Notes: a model not told the origin generated them from the letters alone. A stretch of DNA of 40,600 nucleotides from Christensenella sp. UBA4626 (GCA_002406115.1 DHNC01000005.1:1-40600), one strand, 5' to 3'; shown: positions 1 to 7,400, counted from the stretch's first letter. Numbers and translations: made by a program.

Positions 1-44
1 AATTAAAAAAAATTTAAAATTTTGTGAATAATTAAAATAATACC

Positions 45-205
45 ACACATATTAAGAATGTAAGGCAACACCTTACACATAAGAGAGATAGTCTTATGCT
101 CCAAAAAAAGCACAATAGTTTGAACGCAATAAAGTTGGCATTAGCCAACTCCAACGTTCTTAGAAGATTTGTGTTTTCGAGCGTAAATCAACATCTCTCT
201 TTTTC
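45..205 (+). ncRNA. Candidate structured RNA (unassigned)
   Basis: Helices seen: 45-49 with 170-174; 52-60 with 155-163 (9 bp including two G-U pairs that form only if the + strand is transcribed); hairpin 61-65/71-75; hairpin 78-84/92-98 with a 7-base loop; hairpin 133-139/144-150. Together they form a closed multi-branch junction. Bases 81-89 are also fully complementary to 193-201, just before a T-run, so a pseudoknot or terminator switch is possible. 122-126 can compete with 52-60 for 155-159. No known family recognised and no clear promoter upstream. It runs towards the XRE gene that ends at 219. Strand and ends are inferences. Confidence 0.4.
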
Positions 206-218
206 ATTTTAAAATTTT

Positions 219-428
219 TTAGATTTCCCTACCAATCAAATAATCAATCGTGATGTTAAAAAAATCCGCAATCGAAATAAGAGAGGATAGGGTGGGCTCA
301 CGTTTGCCTTGCTCCCACAAAGAGATTATTCCTTTGCTTACACCAATTTTGGCAGCAAGTTCCACTTGTCCGATATTTTTTTCTTGCCTTAATTCTTTCA
401 ATCTTTCACCAAATTTGATTTCTTTCAT
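219..428 (-). CDS. XRE/Cro-CI family repressor, 69 aa
   Basis: Short single-domain helix-turn-helix protein. Residues 6-60 fit the Cro/CI fold: ERLKELRQEKN helix 1, QVELAAKIGVS and ISLWEQGKREP for the turn and recognition helix, then SLISIADFFNITIDYLIG, the usual C-terminal helices of small XRE repressors. Nothing follows the DNA-binding domain. It is divergent from the zinc-ribbon gene at 523, and the 94-base gap holds two near-identical 18-base inverted repeats, one inside the rightward promoter, so it probably represses itself and the neighbour. Family certain; ligand or inducing signal unknown. Confidence 0.85.
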   Translation of the reverse strand: MKEIKFGERLKELRQEKNIGQVELAAKIGVSKGIISLWEQGKREPTLSSLISIADFFNITIDYLIGREI

Positions 429-437
429 ACAATATTT

Positions 438-484
438 TTCTCACAAAAGTAAGAAAAATACTTGACTTCTTACAACTGTAAGAA
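438..484. promoter_or_regulatory. Paired operators for the adjacent XRE repressor
   Basis: 438-455 reads TTCTCACAAAAGTAAGAA and 467-484 reads TTCTTACAACTGTAAGAA. The second is a perfect 8-bp inverted repeat with a 2-base centre; 15 of 18 positions match between the two. Centres are 29 bp apart. The right copy fills the spacer of the rightward promoter and the left copy lies just before the repressor start codon. Assignment to this repressor is inferred from position. Confidence 0.75.
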
Positions 485-490
485 TATAAT
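462..490 (+). promoter_or_regulatory. Promoter for zinc-ribbon/membrane gene pair
   Basis: TTGACT (462-467), 17-base spacer, TATAAT (485-490). Near-consensus housekeeping promoter whose spacer is the perfect inverted repeat at 467-484, the arrangement expected for repression. Confidence 0.85.
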
Positions 491-522
491 TGGTTTAGTA
501 AACAAATGATTAGGAGTAAATT

Positions 523-858
523 ATGAAAGAATGTAAATGTCCAAATTGTGGTGCAGGGATAACAATTGATGAAGTGAAGGAAACAAATAAATGTCAATAT
601 TGCAACACAACATTCGAAACAGATAAGGCTATGACGTCTGGAACTACAAACAATAATAATGCTCAAGTTATAAATTATTATTACAATTCATCTGTTGATA
701 ACAAAAACAACAATAATTTAAAAGTTGCTCCTCCAAGACCAAAATTAAATGGTTTTTTGGCTTTTATACTTTTTTGTTTTTATATTTTCCCCGGAATAAT
801 TTATGTTATATCTGTAAGTAATGCTCAAAAAGCATGGGATGATAAATATACATATTAA
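523..858 (+). CDS. Zinc-ribbon, Asn-rich, single-pass membrane protein
   Basis: 111 aa. N-terminal zinc ribbon with Cys6, Cys9, Cys24 and Cys27 (CPNCG and CQYC knuckles), an Asn/Thr-rich linker at about 40-66, and one hydrophobic segment at about 77-98 with a short polar tail. No signal peptide, so the ribbon is probably cytoplasmic and the protein tail-anchored. RBS TAGGAG lies 6 bases before the ATG. First gene of a two-gene unit under the operator-controlled promoter at 462-490. Function unknown; the repressor-plus-membrane-gene layout resembles small accessory or immunity cassettes, but that is only inference. Confidence 0.75.
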   Translation: MKECKCPNCGAGITIDEVKETNKCQYCNTTFETDKAMTSGTTNNNNAQVINYYYNSSVDNKNNNNLKVAPPRPKLNGFLAFILFCFYIFPGIIYVISVSNAQKAWDDKYTY

Positions 859-875
859 AAGTTGGTGTGATATTT

Positions 876-1271
876 ATGTTAGAAGTAGAAGCTAATGGAC
901 AAAAACCTAAAAAAAAGATTTCAAAAGTATGGAATGTTTTATTATGTATAGGGCTGCTAATTTTAATTGTGATTGTACTTTTTAGTTTGTTTTTTAATGA
1001 TCAAAAGATTTTAAAATACAATACAGAAAAATATCTTAAAGAGTATGTTTCGTATCCTGATACATTTGAATTAAAAACAATATATTATAATAAATGTGAA
1101 AATAAAGATGAAGACGATTTGGAATTATGGAAGATGACTGGCTATTTTGAAGCTGAGAGTAAGGTTGGATTAGAAGTAAAAAGTAATTATATTGTATATA
1201 TAAAATTCAACAAAGTTAACAAGAAATGTATGAAATATAGTGTAATTATTGATAATGTTAAATATTGTTGA
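876..1271 (+). CDS. Hypothetical membrane-anchored protein
   Basis: 131 aa from the ATG at 876; an upstream GTG at 867 would add three residues, but GGTG at 864-867 is better placed to serve 876. A Lys-rich stretch (KPKKKISK) precedes one strong transmembrane segment at about 18-41, then a roughly 90-residue polar domain predicted outside the cell. That domain has several Cys, Tyr and Lys residues but no motif I recognise. It starts 17 bases after the zinc-ribbon gene, so the two are almost certainly cotranscribed. Codons are AT-rich, as in its partner. No function can be assigned. Confidence 0.65.
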   Translation: MLEVEANGQKPKKKISKVWNVLLCIGLLILIVIVLFSLFFNDQKILKYNTEKYLKEYVSYPDTFELKTIYYNKCENKDEDDLELWKMTGYFEAESKVGLEVKSNYIVYIKFNKVNKKCMKYSVIIDNVKYC

Positions 1272-1333
1272 TTAAATTAAAATAAACCGAGTTATTTCGC
1301 TAATGCTTATAAATATGTTTTGATTTTGATACA

Positions 1334-1361
1334 AAAAAATCCACAGAAATGTGGATTTTTT
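1334..1361. terminator. Bidirectional terminator
   Basis: Stem ATCCACA/TGTGGAT (1339-1345 with 1350-1356), GAAA loop, flanked by A6 and T6. Serves the rightward gene pair and the leftward rplM-rpsI operon. Confidence 0.85.
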
Positions 1362-1400
1362 GTTGTGCGATATTGAACTGTGAGCAACACAAGGTTCGGC

Positions 1401-1913
1401 TTAACGCTTACTGAATTGTGGAGCTTTACGTGCTTTGTGCAAACCGTATTTTTTACGTTCTTTCTTACGAGCGTCACGTGTTACGAAGCCTGCTTTTTTA
1501 AGTTCAGCACGAAGTTCTGGACGATATTCCATCAAAGCACGTGTGATGCCGTGACGAAGAGCGCCTGCTTGACCAGCTTTGCCGCCGCCGTAGATGTTTG
1601 CAGTGATGTCAACGTTGCCTTCGGTTTCTGTCAACACCAAAGGTTGCTTAACGATTGTGATAAGAGTGTCAAGGTCGAAGTAATCTTTCAATTCTTCGCC
1701 ATTAACTTTGATTGAGCCTGTGCCAGTTGTCAAGCGAACACGAGCAACTGAGCATTTTCTGCGGCCTGTGCCCAAAAATTCTTGTGCTTTTGCCTTTGCT
1801 TTTGCTGGGGCTTTTTTAACTGTTTTTGTTGCTTTAACTTCTTTTTCAGCAGTGTCTGCAACTTTTTTTGTTCTTGTTACTCTAACTTTCTTTTCTACAA
1901 CTTCTTCTGCCAT
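1401..1913 (-). CDS. rpsI: 30S ribosomal protein S9 with N-terminal extension
   Basis: 170 aa. The S9 core starts near residue 45 (FLGTGRRKCSVARVRL) and ends in the diagnostic tail KYGLHKARKAPQFSKR, whose terminal Lys-Arg reaches the P-site tRNA in known ribosomes. Usual S9 is about 130 aa; here about 43 extra Ala/Lys/Val-rich residues precede the core. The ATG overlaps the rplM stop codon as TAATG, and GGAGGT lies inside the end of rplM, so the start is firm and translation is probably coupled. Cotranscribed with rplM as in most Bacillota. The extension is the one unusual point. Confidence 0.97.
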   Translation of the reverse strand: MAEEVVEKKVRVTRTKKVADTAEKEVKATKTVKKAPAKAKAKAQEFLGTGRRKCSVARVRLTTGTGSIKVNGEELKDYFDLDTLITIVKQPLVLTETEGNVDITANIYGGGKAGQAGALRHGITRALMEYRPELRAELKKAGFVTRDARKKERKKYGLHKARKAPQFSKR

Positions 1914-2350
1914 TAGTTTTTACCTCCGTTCCAGATTTCAGGTTTTTGTGCTTGATTTACGTGTTCAGCACCTTTGTAGATATGGCAGTGTGTTGCCATA
2001 GTGCGACCCAAACTATTTTTTGGAAGCATACCTTTGATTGCTCTCATCAAAGCAACGTCGCTTTGTTCTGCCATCATTTTCTTGTATTGAATCAATTTCA
2101 AACCAGATTGATAGCCAGAGTAACGTTTAAAGTATTTTTGTTCTTCCTTTTTGCCTGTTAAAACGAGTTTGTCGCTGTTTATAATAATAACATTGTCACC
2201 GCAGTCAACATTTGGTGTGAAGGTTGCTTTGTGTTTGCCACGAAGAAGACTTGCTGCTTCTGCTGCAACACGGCCAAGAACTTTGCCTTCTGCATCAATG
2301 ATGTACCATTTCTTTTCAACGGTGGCTTTGTTTGCCATAATTGTACGCAT
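1913..2350 (-). CDS. rplM: 50S ribosomal protein L13
   Basis: 145 aa. Start set at 2350: ATAAGGAGAATAC immediately precedes this ATG and the protein then opens MRTIMANKATVEKKWYIIDA as in other Bacillota L13; an open frame upstream to 2380 is leader. L13 signatures visible are VLGRVAAEAASLLRGKHK, PNVDCGDNVIIINSDKLVLTG and the GMLPKNSLGR segment. Early-assembling large-subunit protein that binds 23S rRNA. First gene of the rplM-rpsI operon, read from a consensus promoter about 150 bases upstream through a structured leader, which suggests feedback control. Confidence 0.97.
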   Translation of the reverse strand: MRTIMANKATVEKKWYIIDAEGKVLGRVAAEAASLLRGKHKATFTPNVDCGDNVIIINSDKLVLTGKKEEQKYFKRYSGYQSGLKLIQYKKMMAEQSDVALMRAIKGMLPKNSLGRTMATHCHIYKGAEHVNQAQKPEIWNGGKN

Positions 2351-2364
2351 TGTATTCTCCTTAT

Positions 2365-2490
2365 AAAAATAAAATTCCATTTTGATAAACCAAGTTTTGG
2401 CTTGGTGTTTGTGACCTTATTTCGCGTTCAGGTCAATGTTAAGGCAACCTCTCCCGTGTGGCAGGAAAAATCGCACCTAACGTGCAATAC
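2365..2490 (-). promoter_or_regulatory. Structured rplM 5' leader, candidate L13 leader
   Basis: Between the promoter and rplM, the leftward transcript can fold into three hairpins: GCAC/GTGC (2482-2485 with 2473-2476), TGACCT/AGGTCA (2430-2435 with 2412-2417) and CCAAG/CTTGG (2401-2405 with 2390-2394). A conserved-looking CCTGCC...AGAGG element lies between the first two. Bacillota rplM operons often carry an L13 leader at this place. Family assignment rests on position and memory only. Confidence 0.5.
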
Positions 2491-2496
2491 TTAATT

Positions 2497-2525
2497 ATTA
2501 TATAAGAACCAAAACAAATTGTCAA
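2497..2525 (-). promoter_or_regulatory. rplM-rpsI promoter
   Basis: On the minus strand TTGACA (2520-2525), 17 bases, TATAAT (2497-2502): exact consensus. The predicted 5' end near 2490 leaves a leader of about 140 bases. Confidence 0.9.
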
Positions 2526-2579
2526 TATTTTTGACAAAATATTTTTGACAAGTTGGCAACTCAAAACATTGTCCTTCTA

Positions 2580-2608
2580 TTGCATATTTGATTGATTTAT
2601 GATACAAT
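2580..2608 (+). promoter_or_regulatory. Promoter for ankyrin-like gene
   Basis: TTGCAT (2580-2585), 17 bases, TACAAT (2603-2608). Just upstream, TATTTTTGACA occurs twice in tandem (2526-2550 area), giving two more possible -35 boxes. The transcript would have a leader of about 75 bases before the ATG at 2690. Confidence 0.7.
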
Positions 2609-2689
2609 AATCATATATTTAAAGGGCTTGCGGCTTAAAAAACAGTCGGGCAATGGCATTTTGATATCAACAAACATTTAGGAGGGGCT

Positions 2690-3568
2690 ATGGATAGAAC
2701 AGAAAAATTGTCTGAAAAACTTTATAAAGATATTGTCAAACACGGCGACAAAAGCCTTGAAAAATTTTTGAAAAAAGGTGCTGACCCAGAACTTGTTTTA
2801 AAACATTGGTCTTACAGTTATGACAATATTGACCCTAACATAATTTTGGAACTTTTGGGCAAAATTGCATATTTAAATCAAGGCGAAAAATATTTTGAAA
2901 AGGCAACAGGGATATTTTTGCAACACAGGACAGTGGATGATGTTGTGGAATTTTCAAAAAGATATCCAAGCACCTTAAAAGTGGCAATGGACGAATACGA
3001 AAATGCCATTGTTTACAACCGAGATATGATTTTGATGAGGAAATATTCGGACATCATCAAAAAGGGCATCGAGGCTGGAGTAAAGATAGGCACGGACAGT
3101 TTGGCAACCTTGATTTACGTTTGCGGGATGATACCTTCTGGCGACGAAAATTATCGTGACCGAGCCGAGTTGATGGAAAACTCTTATTCTTTGTGCGAAG
3201 CCATATGCAAAACCGGCACAGAAGTTGCAACTGAAACTGATAAAGTTGGCGTTTTGAAACAATTGACCTCACCAGTGGTGGAAAATGACGACACTTGCAT
3301 CGAATATATTTATGATATATGCAAGTTGCTTATGGATAAAGGTGCGGATTTGCACGGGGATGCAGACAAAGTCAACAATGTTTTTGATGATTCGATTTGT
3401 AGAAAGGATTTTTCCAACAAATTGAGGAATAAGTTGGAGGATTATTACCAAACTGTTTACCTTAAAATGGGTGAAGAAAAACAGCAAAAGCAAAAATTAG
3501 AACAAAAAGGTTCTGCTTTGGTGGAGCAAATAATTTCTCAAAAAGACCAGAAGTTGACAAACGATTAA
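2690..3568 (+). CDS. Hypothetical helical protein with ankyrin-like segments
   Basis: 292 aa, soluble, mostly alpha-helical. Two segments look like ankyrin repeat cores: LEKFLKKGADPELVLKHW near the N terminus and LLMDKGADLHGDADKV near residue 225. The middle is Tyr- and Asp-rich and helical without a clear repeat period; the last 40 residues are Gln/Lys-rich and likely coiled coil. No signal peptide or membrane segment. A strong RBS (AGGAGGGG) sits 4-10 bases before the ATG. Monocistronic: own promoter and a weak terminator at 3608-3640. Probably a protein-interaction factor; function not recognised. Confidence 0.7.
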   Translation: MDRTEKLSEKLYKDIVKHGDKSLEKFLKKGADPELVLKHWSYSYDNIDPNIILELLGKIAYLNQGEKYFEKATGIFLQHRTVDDVVEFSKRYPSTLKVAMDEYENAIVYNRDMILMRKYSDIIKKGIEAGVKIGTDSLATLIYVCGMIPSGDENYRDRAELMENSYSLCEAICKTGTEVATETDKVGVLKQLTSPVVENDDTCIEYIYDICKLLMDKGADLHGDADKVNNVFDDSICRKDFSNKLRNKLEDYYQTVYLKMGEEKQQKQKLEQKGSALVEQIISQKDQKLTND

Positions 3569-3607
3569 AAAGACTATTAAAATTTGTTTTGTTGATATTT
3601 TAAAATA

Positions 3608-3640
3608 AAAAAACACTGTAAGGAATTTATGGTGTTTTTT
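3608..3640 (+). terminator. Terminator after ankyrin-like gene
   Basis: AAAAAACAC (3608-3616) pairs with GTGTTTTTT (3632-3640) around a 15-base loop. AT-rich and with a large loop, so of modest strength. Confidence 0.5.
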
Positions 3641-3673
3641 CTTTGAGATTGATAAAAACCAGTTAAATTTTGT

Positions 3674-3741
3674 TTGTTTTTGTTGTGTTGGTTTGCTATA
3701 ATTAAGGTGTTTGCGGCAGTCTGATACATCTTGCGGCAAAC
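3674..3741 (+). promoter_or_regulatory. tex promoter and leader hairpin
   Basis: TTGTTT (3674-3679), 17 bases, TATAAT (3697-3702). Directly after the predicted start of transcription, 3709-3718 and 3732-3741 form a 10-bp stem with one mismatch (GTTTGCGGCA with TGCGGCAAAC) around a 13-base loop. No T-run follows, so it is a leader hairpin rather than a terminator. Confidence 0.7.
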
Positions 3742-3774
3742 TTGTATTACAACTATACTTAAAAGGAAAAGAAC

Positions 3775-5928
3775 ATGGATTTAACAAAACAATTGGCATA
3801 CGAATTTAATTTGAAAGAAGTGTATGCCGAAAACATCATCAACCTTATTGATGAAGGCAACACAATCCCATTCATCGCTCGTTATCGTAAAGAGGCGCAC
3901 GGTGCGTGTGATGACCAAGTTTTGCGTGATTTTGCCGATAGGCTCAACTATTTACGCAACTTGAACAAAGAAAAAGAAAAAGTTGAAAAGGTGATAAAAG
4001 AGCAAGAAAAGTGGACAGACGAAATCGCTTTGGCACTTGAAAATGCACTTACTCTCACCGAAGTGGAAGATATATATAGACCTTATAAACCAAAACGTAA
4101 AACAAGGGCAACCATGGCTATTGCAAAAGGGCTTGAACCACTTGCTGATGCAATCCAAGCACAAGATTTGACTTGCCCAGTTGAAGAAATTGCAAAAGAT
4201 TATGTAAGCGAAGAAAAGGGCGTTAAAAACGTTGAAGAAGCCATTGCAGGCGCAAAAGATATCATTGCTGAACGCATAAGTGATGATGCCGCTTTGCGTA
4301 AAACCTTGCGTGAAATTATTGCCAAAAAGGCGCAAATCAAAGCCGTTTGGGATGAAGAAAAGGACACAAATAAAACATATGAAAATTATAAGGACTTTTC
4401 TGGCGAAGTGGCAAAACTTCCAAGCCACCGTATTTTGGCGCTTAACCGTGGCGAAAAGGAAGATTGTTTGAAAGTTGACATTGAAATCAACCCAAAACTT
4501 ACAATCACTGAAATTGAAAAAGCATACAAAAAAGAGAATGAATACACCGACCAAATCATGCTTGACACAATTGAAGATAGTTACGATAGGTTGTTGTTCC
4601 CATCTCTTGAAAACGAGTGCCGCCGTGCTTTGACCGACAGGGCAAACGAGCAAGCAATCAAAATGTTTGAAGTGAATTTGAAGCCATTGTTGCTTCAAGC
4701 ACCTCTTAAAAACAACGTTATCATGGGCTATGACCCTGGATATTACAACGGCTGCAAAATTGCAGTTATTGACACAAAAGGTGACGTGCTTGACACAGCA
4801 GTTGTTCACCCAACCCCTCCACAAAACAAAGTGGAAGAAGCAAAGAAAAAATTGACTGAAATGATTGTCCGCAATAAGGTTGACATCATCGCAATCGGCA
4901 ACGGCACAGCAAGCAAGGAAAGCGAAATTTTGGTGGCGGATTTGATAAAAACCTGCCCACGCAAAGTTAGTTATGCAATGGTTAATGAGGCTGGTGCGTC
5001 AGTTTACAGTGCGTCTAAACTTGCAGCAAAAGAGTTCCCAGATTACGACGTAAATTTGCGTAGTGCAGTTTCAATTGCCCGCAGATTGCAAGACCCTCTT
5101 GCAGAACTTATCAAAATTGACGTTAAATCTATCGGCGTGGGGCAATATCAACATGATATGCCTCAAAATCGCTTGACCGAAGTGCTTTCAAATACGGTTG
5201 AAGACTGTGTAAACAGCGTTGGTGTCGACTTGAACACCGCATCTGTTAGCCTGCTCAGTTATGTTTCTGGCATTTCTGGCTCTCTTGCTGAAAATATTGT
5301 GGATTATCGCAGCCAAGTTAAACATATCAACGACCGCAGCGAACTTATGAATGTTAAAAAGATGGGTCCAAAAGCCTACGAACAATGTGCAGGTTTCTTG
5401 CGTATCACTGACGGCGACAATATTTTGGACAACACTGCCGTTCACCCAGAAAGTTATGATGCAGTTAAAAAATTGCTTGCATTGTTCAACTTGACTGACG
5501 AACAAATCAAAACTGGCGGGCTTACATTGTTGCCAAGTTTGATTGACAAAAAAGGCGAACAATCAGTTGCTGATGCAATAGGTGTTGGCGTGCCTACTTT
5601 GCAAGATATTGTTAAAGAATTGTTAAAACCAGGTCGTGATATTCGTGAAGATATGCCGTTGCCAGAGTTACGCAGCGATATCCTTTCAATGGAGGATTTG
5701 AAGCCAGATATGGTGCTTGACGGCGTTGTACGTAACGTTATCGACTTTGGCGCCTTTGTGGATATTGGCGTGCATCAAGATGGTTTGGTTCACATTTCAC
5801 AAATCAGCAACGCTTATATCAGCCACCCAAGCGAAGTGCTTAAAGTTGGTCAAAAAGTTAAGGTTAAAGTTTTGTCTGTCGATTTGCAAAAGAAACGTAT
5901 CTCACTTACAATGAAAGGCATTGAATAA
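3775..5928 (+). CDS. tex: Transcription accessory protein Tex
   Basis: 717 aa, the normal Tex length. N-terminal helical region with the characteristic NTIPFIARYRKEAHGACDD; YqgF/RNase H-like domain from about 317 (GYDPGYYNGCKIAVID); helix-hairpin-helix region about 485-560 (LLSYVSGISGSLAENIVDYR); C-terminal S1 RNA-binding domain 646-715 (GVVRNVIDFGAFVDIGVHQDGLVHISQIS). Tex is a cytoplasmic nucleic-acid-binding protein tied to transcription processivity. RBS AAAAGGAAAA lies 5 bases before the ATG. Monocistronic, with promoter at 3674 and a strong terminator at 5952. Nothing missing compared with the family. Confidence 0.96.
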   Translation: MDLTKQLAYEFNLKEVYAENIINLIDEGNTIPFIARYRKEAHGACDDQVLRDFADRLNYLRNLNKEKEKVEKVIKEQEKWTDEIALALENALTLTEVEDIYRPYKPKRKTRATMAIAKGLEPLADAIQAQDLTCPVEEIAKDYVSEEKGVKNVEEAIAGAKDIIAERISDDAALRKTLREIIAKKAQIKAVWDEEKDTNKTYENYKDFSGEVAKLPSHRILALNRGEKEDCLKVDIEINPKLTITEIEKAYKKENEYTDQIMLDTIEDSYDRLLFPSLENECRRALTDRANEQAIKMFEVNLKPLLLQAPLKNNVIMGYDPGYYNGCKIAVIDTKGDVLDTAVVHPTPPQNKVEEAKKKLTEMIVRNKVDIIAIGNGTASKESEILVADLIKTCPRKVSYAMVNEAGASVYSASKLAAKEFPDYDVNLRSAVSIARRLQDPLAELIKIDVKSIGVGQYQHDMPQNRLTEVLSNTVEDCVNSVGVDLNTASVSLLSYVSGISGSLAENIVDYRSQVKHINDRSELMNVKKMGPKAYEQCAGFLRITDGDNILDNTAVHPESYDAVKKLLALFNLTDEQIKTGGLTLLPSLIDKKGEQSVADAIGVGVPTLQDIVKELLKPGRDIREDMPLPELRSDILSMEDLKPDMVLDGVVRNVIDFGAFVDIGVHQDGLVHISQISNAYISHPSEVLKVGQKVKVKVLSVDLQKKRISLTMKGIE

Positions 5929-5951
5929 ACTTAAATTGTTATAATATACAT

Positions 5952-5981
5952 AAAAAAAGCCACCAAATTGGTGGTTTTTTT
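5952..5981. terminator. Bidirectional terminator between tex and the convergent gene
   Basis: CCACCAA (5960-5966) pairs with TTGGTGG (5968-5974), flanked by A7 and T7. It reaches the last codons of the convergent gene ending at 5980. Confidence 0.88.
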
Positions 5982-6687
5982 ACATTTGATGTTCAAACGC
6001 TTCAAATATTGCTGCCATAATAGCGTTACATTTGCCTTCTTGCGTTGTTTCCGCATCAATAGCTGCTTGCAAACCGGCTTGGTTGCTACCGATAACATAC
6101 GCACGGAAGGTGAGGGTGATGTTTGTTGATTGATAAGCGTTGCCCATTTTTTCGTGCAATTTAAGTTTGCCTTCTGGAATAACTGTTATTGTGTTTGGTT
6201 CGGCTGGATTTGCCACTGCTTCAAGTGGAGTTGGAAGCATTAAATATCTAAAATCTGCGTCGTAAGCGGTGTTGGTGTAGCGGTTGTCTTGCCAAGTGTT
6301 GTCGCCATAAATGCCAATAAGTGGATTTGATAAATCATAATTTTGAATTTCTTCACCTGTGGCGATGTCGGTTGCTTTAACTCTATAAACCACGGCAAGG
6401 TAAACCGGAACGTTTGAGGAGTTTGTAACTGTCAAGGCTGTGTTTGGAAGGATTTCACCCGGAATATAATAACTGGTTGTGTTCAAAATTGTGCTAGAAC
6501 CACTTGTGCCGTCCGTGCCGCCTGCACGCATTTCAATTTTTAAGTTTGCCATTTGAACAAGACCTGAAATTTTGGAACTTGTTGTGCTGTAATATGCGTA
6601 AACCCCGCCAAATATACAAGTCAACAGCAGCAGTATGGCGAGAATGATAATGGTCAATGTCTGCCCAGATAATTTCTTTTTTGTCAC
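5980..6687 (-). CDS. Exported/membrane-anchored beta-rich protein, TasA/SipW-substrate-like
   Basis: 235 aa from a GTG start; AGGGG lies 6 bases upstream and fixes it. N terminus MTKKKLSGQ, then a hydrophobic helix at about 9-31 ending GGVYAYYSTTSSKISG, which resembles the signal region of CalY/TasA-type proteins cleaved by SipW-like peptidases (A-Y-[FY]-[ST] pattern). The mature part is beta-rich, low in Cys, with NLKIEMRAGGTDG, NVPVYLAVVYRVKATD and TNITLTFRAYVIGSNQ, as in secreted fibre or envelope proteins. Read from a consensus promoter about 165 bases upstream. No SipW gene in view. The family call is inference from the signal region. Confidence 0.6.
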   Translation of the reverse strand: MTKKKLSGQTLTIIILAILLLLTCIFGGVYAYYSTTSSKISGLVQMANLKIEMRAGGTDGTSGSSTILNTTSYYIPGEILPNTALTVTNSSNVPVYLAVVYRVKATDIATGEEIQNYDLSNPLIGIYGDNTWQDNRYTNTAYDADFRYLMLPTPLEAVANPAEPNTITVIPEGKLKLHEKMGNAYQSTNITLTFRAYVIGSNQAGLQAAIDAETTQEGKCNAIMAAIFEAFEHQM

Positions 6688-6858
6688 TTTTTACCCCTAA
6701 ATAAATGATTTTTGAAATTCTTTTAACCAACAAACTATCTAAATTTTTTAAATAATTTGTTTAAGACAACTTTTTGTCCTTAAAATAATCTTAAATTGTG
6801 TGGTTTTAAAACTAAATTTAAAAACCCAAAAACATCGTTTTGCACGATATTTTATTTT

Positions 6859-6887
6859 ATTGTAGAGAAAATTATTGTTAATGTCAA
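6859..6887 (-). promoter_or_regulatory. Promoter for the TasA-like gene
   Basis: Minus strand TTGACA (6882-6887), 17 bases, TACAAT (6859-6864). The remaining 165 bases to the GTG are very AT-rich, with one small imperfect hairpin around 6770-6787. Confidence 0.8.
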
Positions 6888-6932
6888 ATATAAATGTAAA
6901 AAAATGACGAAAAATTAAAAAATAGGGTCTAT

Positions 6933-7298
6933 TTAGGCAATATTATCCAACATATATCGTTTGATAATTTTTATAAACTGGCAGCAACTTGGCGGATATT
7001 CTTTAAACCAATAATTGTTCAGTTTTTGCCTCAAAATAGTTTCCCATTTAATAGAAATAAGATTGCGGATGTCACGCTCAATAGTACAATTGTTCTTGTT
7101 GTACTTTTCAGCAAGGTCTGGATATATATCCCGTGAAAAACTCCGAGCCGGGTGTTCTTCATTTATCAATTTATACATTATATCGCTTAAATAATAGAAA
7201 GCGATATATTTTGTTTCGATGCCCAGATGTGAAAGGCGTTTGTTGAAATAGTAGTTTTTTAAAACGTACTTAAAGTATGAGTCTTGTTTGTTACACAT
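6933..7298 (-). CDS. Standalone Spo0A C-terminal-type DNA-binding protein
   Basis: 121 aa covering only the Spo0A effector domain. Matches, from knowledge of the family: LGIETKYIAFYYLSDIMYKLI (Spo0A: LGIPAHIKGYQYLREAI), DIYPDLAEKYNKNNCTIERDIRNLISIKW (Spo0A: LYPSIAKKFNTTPSRVERAIRHAIEVAW) and FIKIIKRYML near the end. No phosphoacceptor receiver domain and none encoded upstream in frame. GGAGA lies 7 bases before the ATG. Divergent from spmA, with a promoter at 7401-7429 flanked by two TTTTGTACAAAA palindromes. Likely a sporulation-linked regulator not switched by direct phosphorylation; target sites unknown. Confidence 0.75.
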   Translation of the reverse strand: MCNKQDSYFKYVLKNYYFNKRLSHLGIETKYIAFYYLSDIMYKLINEEHPARSFSRDIYPDLAEKYNKNNCTIERDIRNLISIKWETILRQKLNNYWFKEYPPSCCQFIKIIKRYMLDNIA

Positions 7299-7400
7299 AA
7301 TTTTCTCCGTTTGTTTTATAGAAAAAACTAAGTTAAATCCGTGCCGAATTAACTAAAAAAAGATATATTTAATTGCTCAAAAAATTGAACTGTTGACGCT

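Noticed and set aside
3952..4824. 290-aa open frame on the minus strand inside tex
   Set aside because: Fully opposite a conserved gene, Phe/Cys-rich in the way antisense of AT-rich coding DNA is, and without a ribosome binding site.
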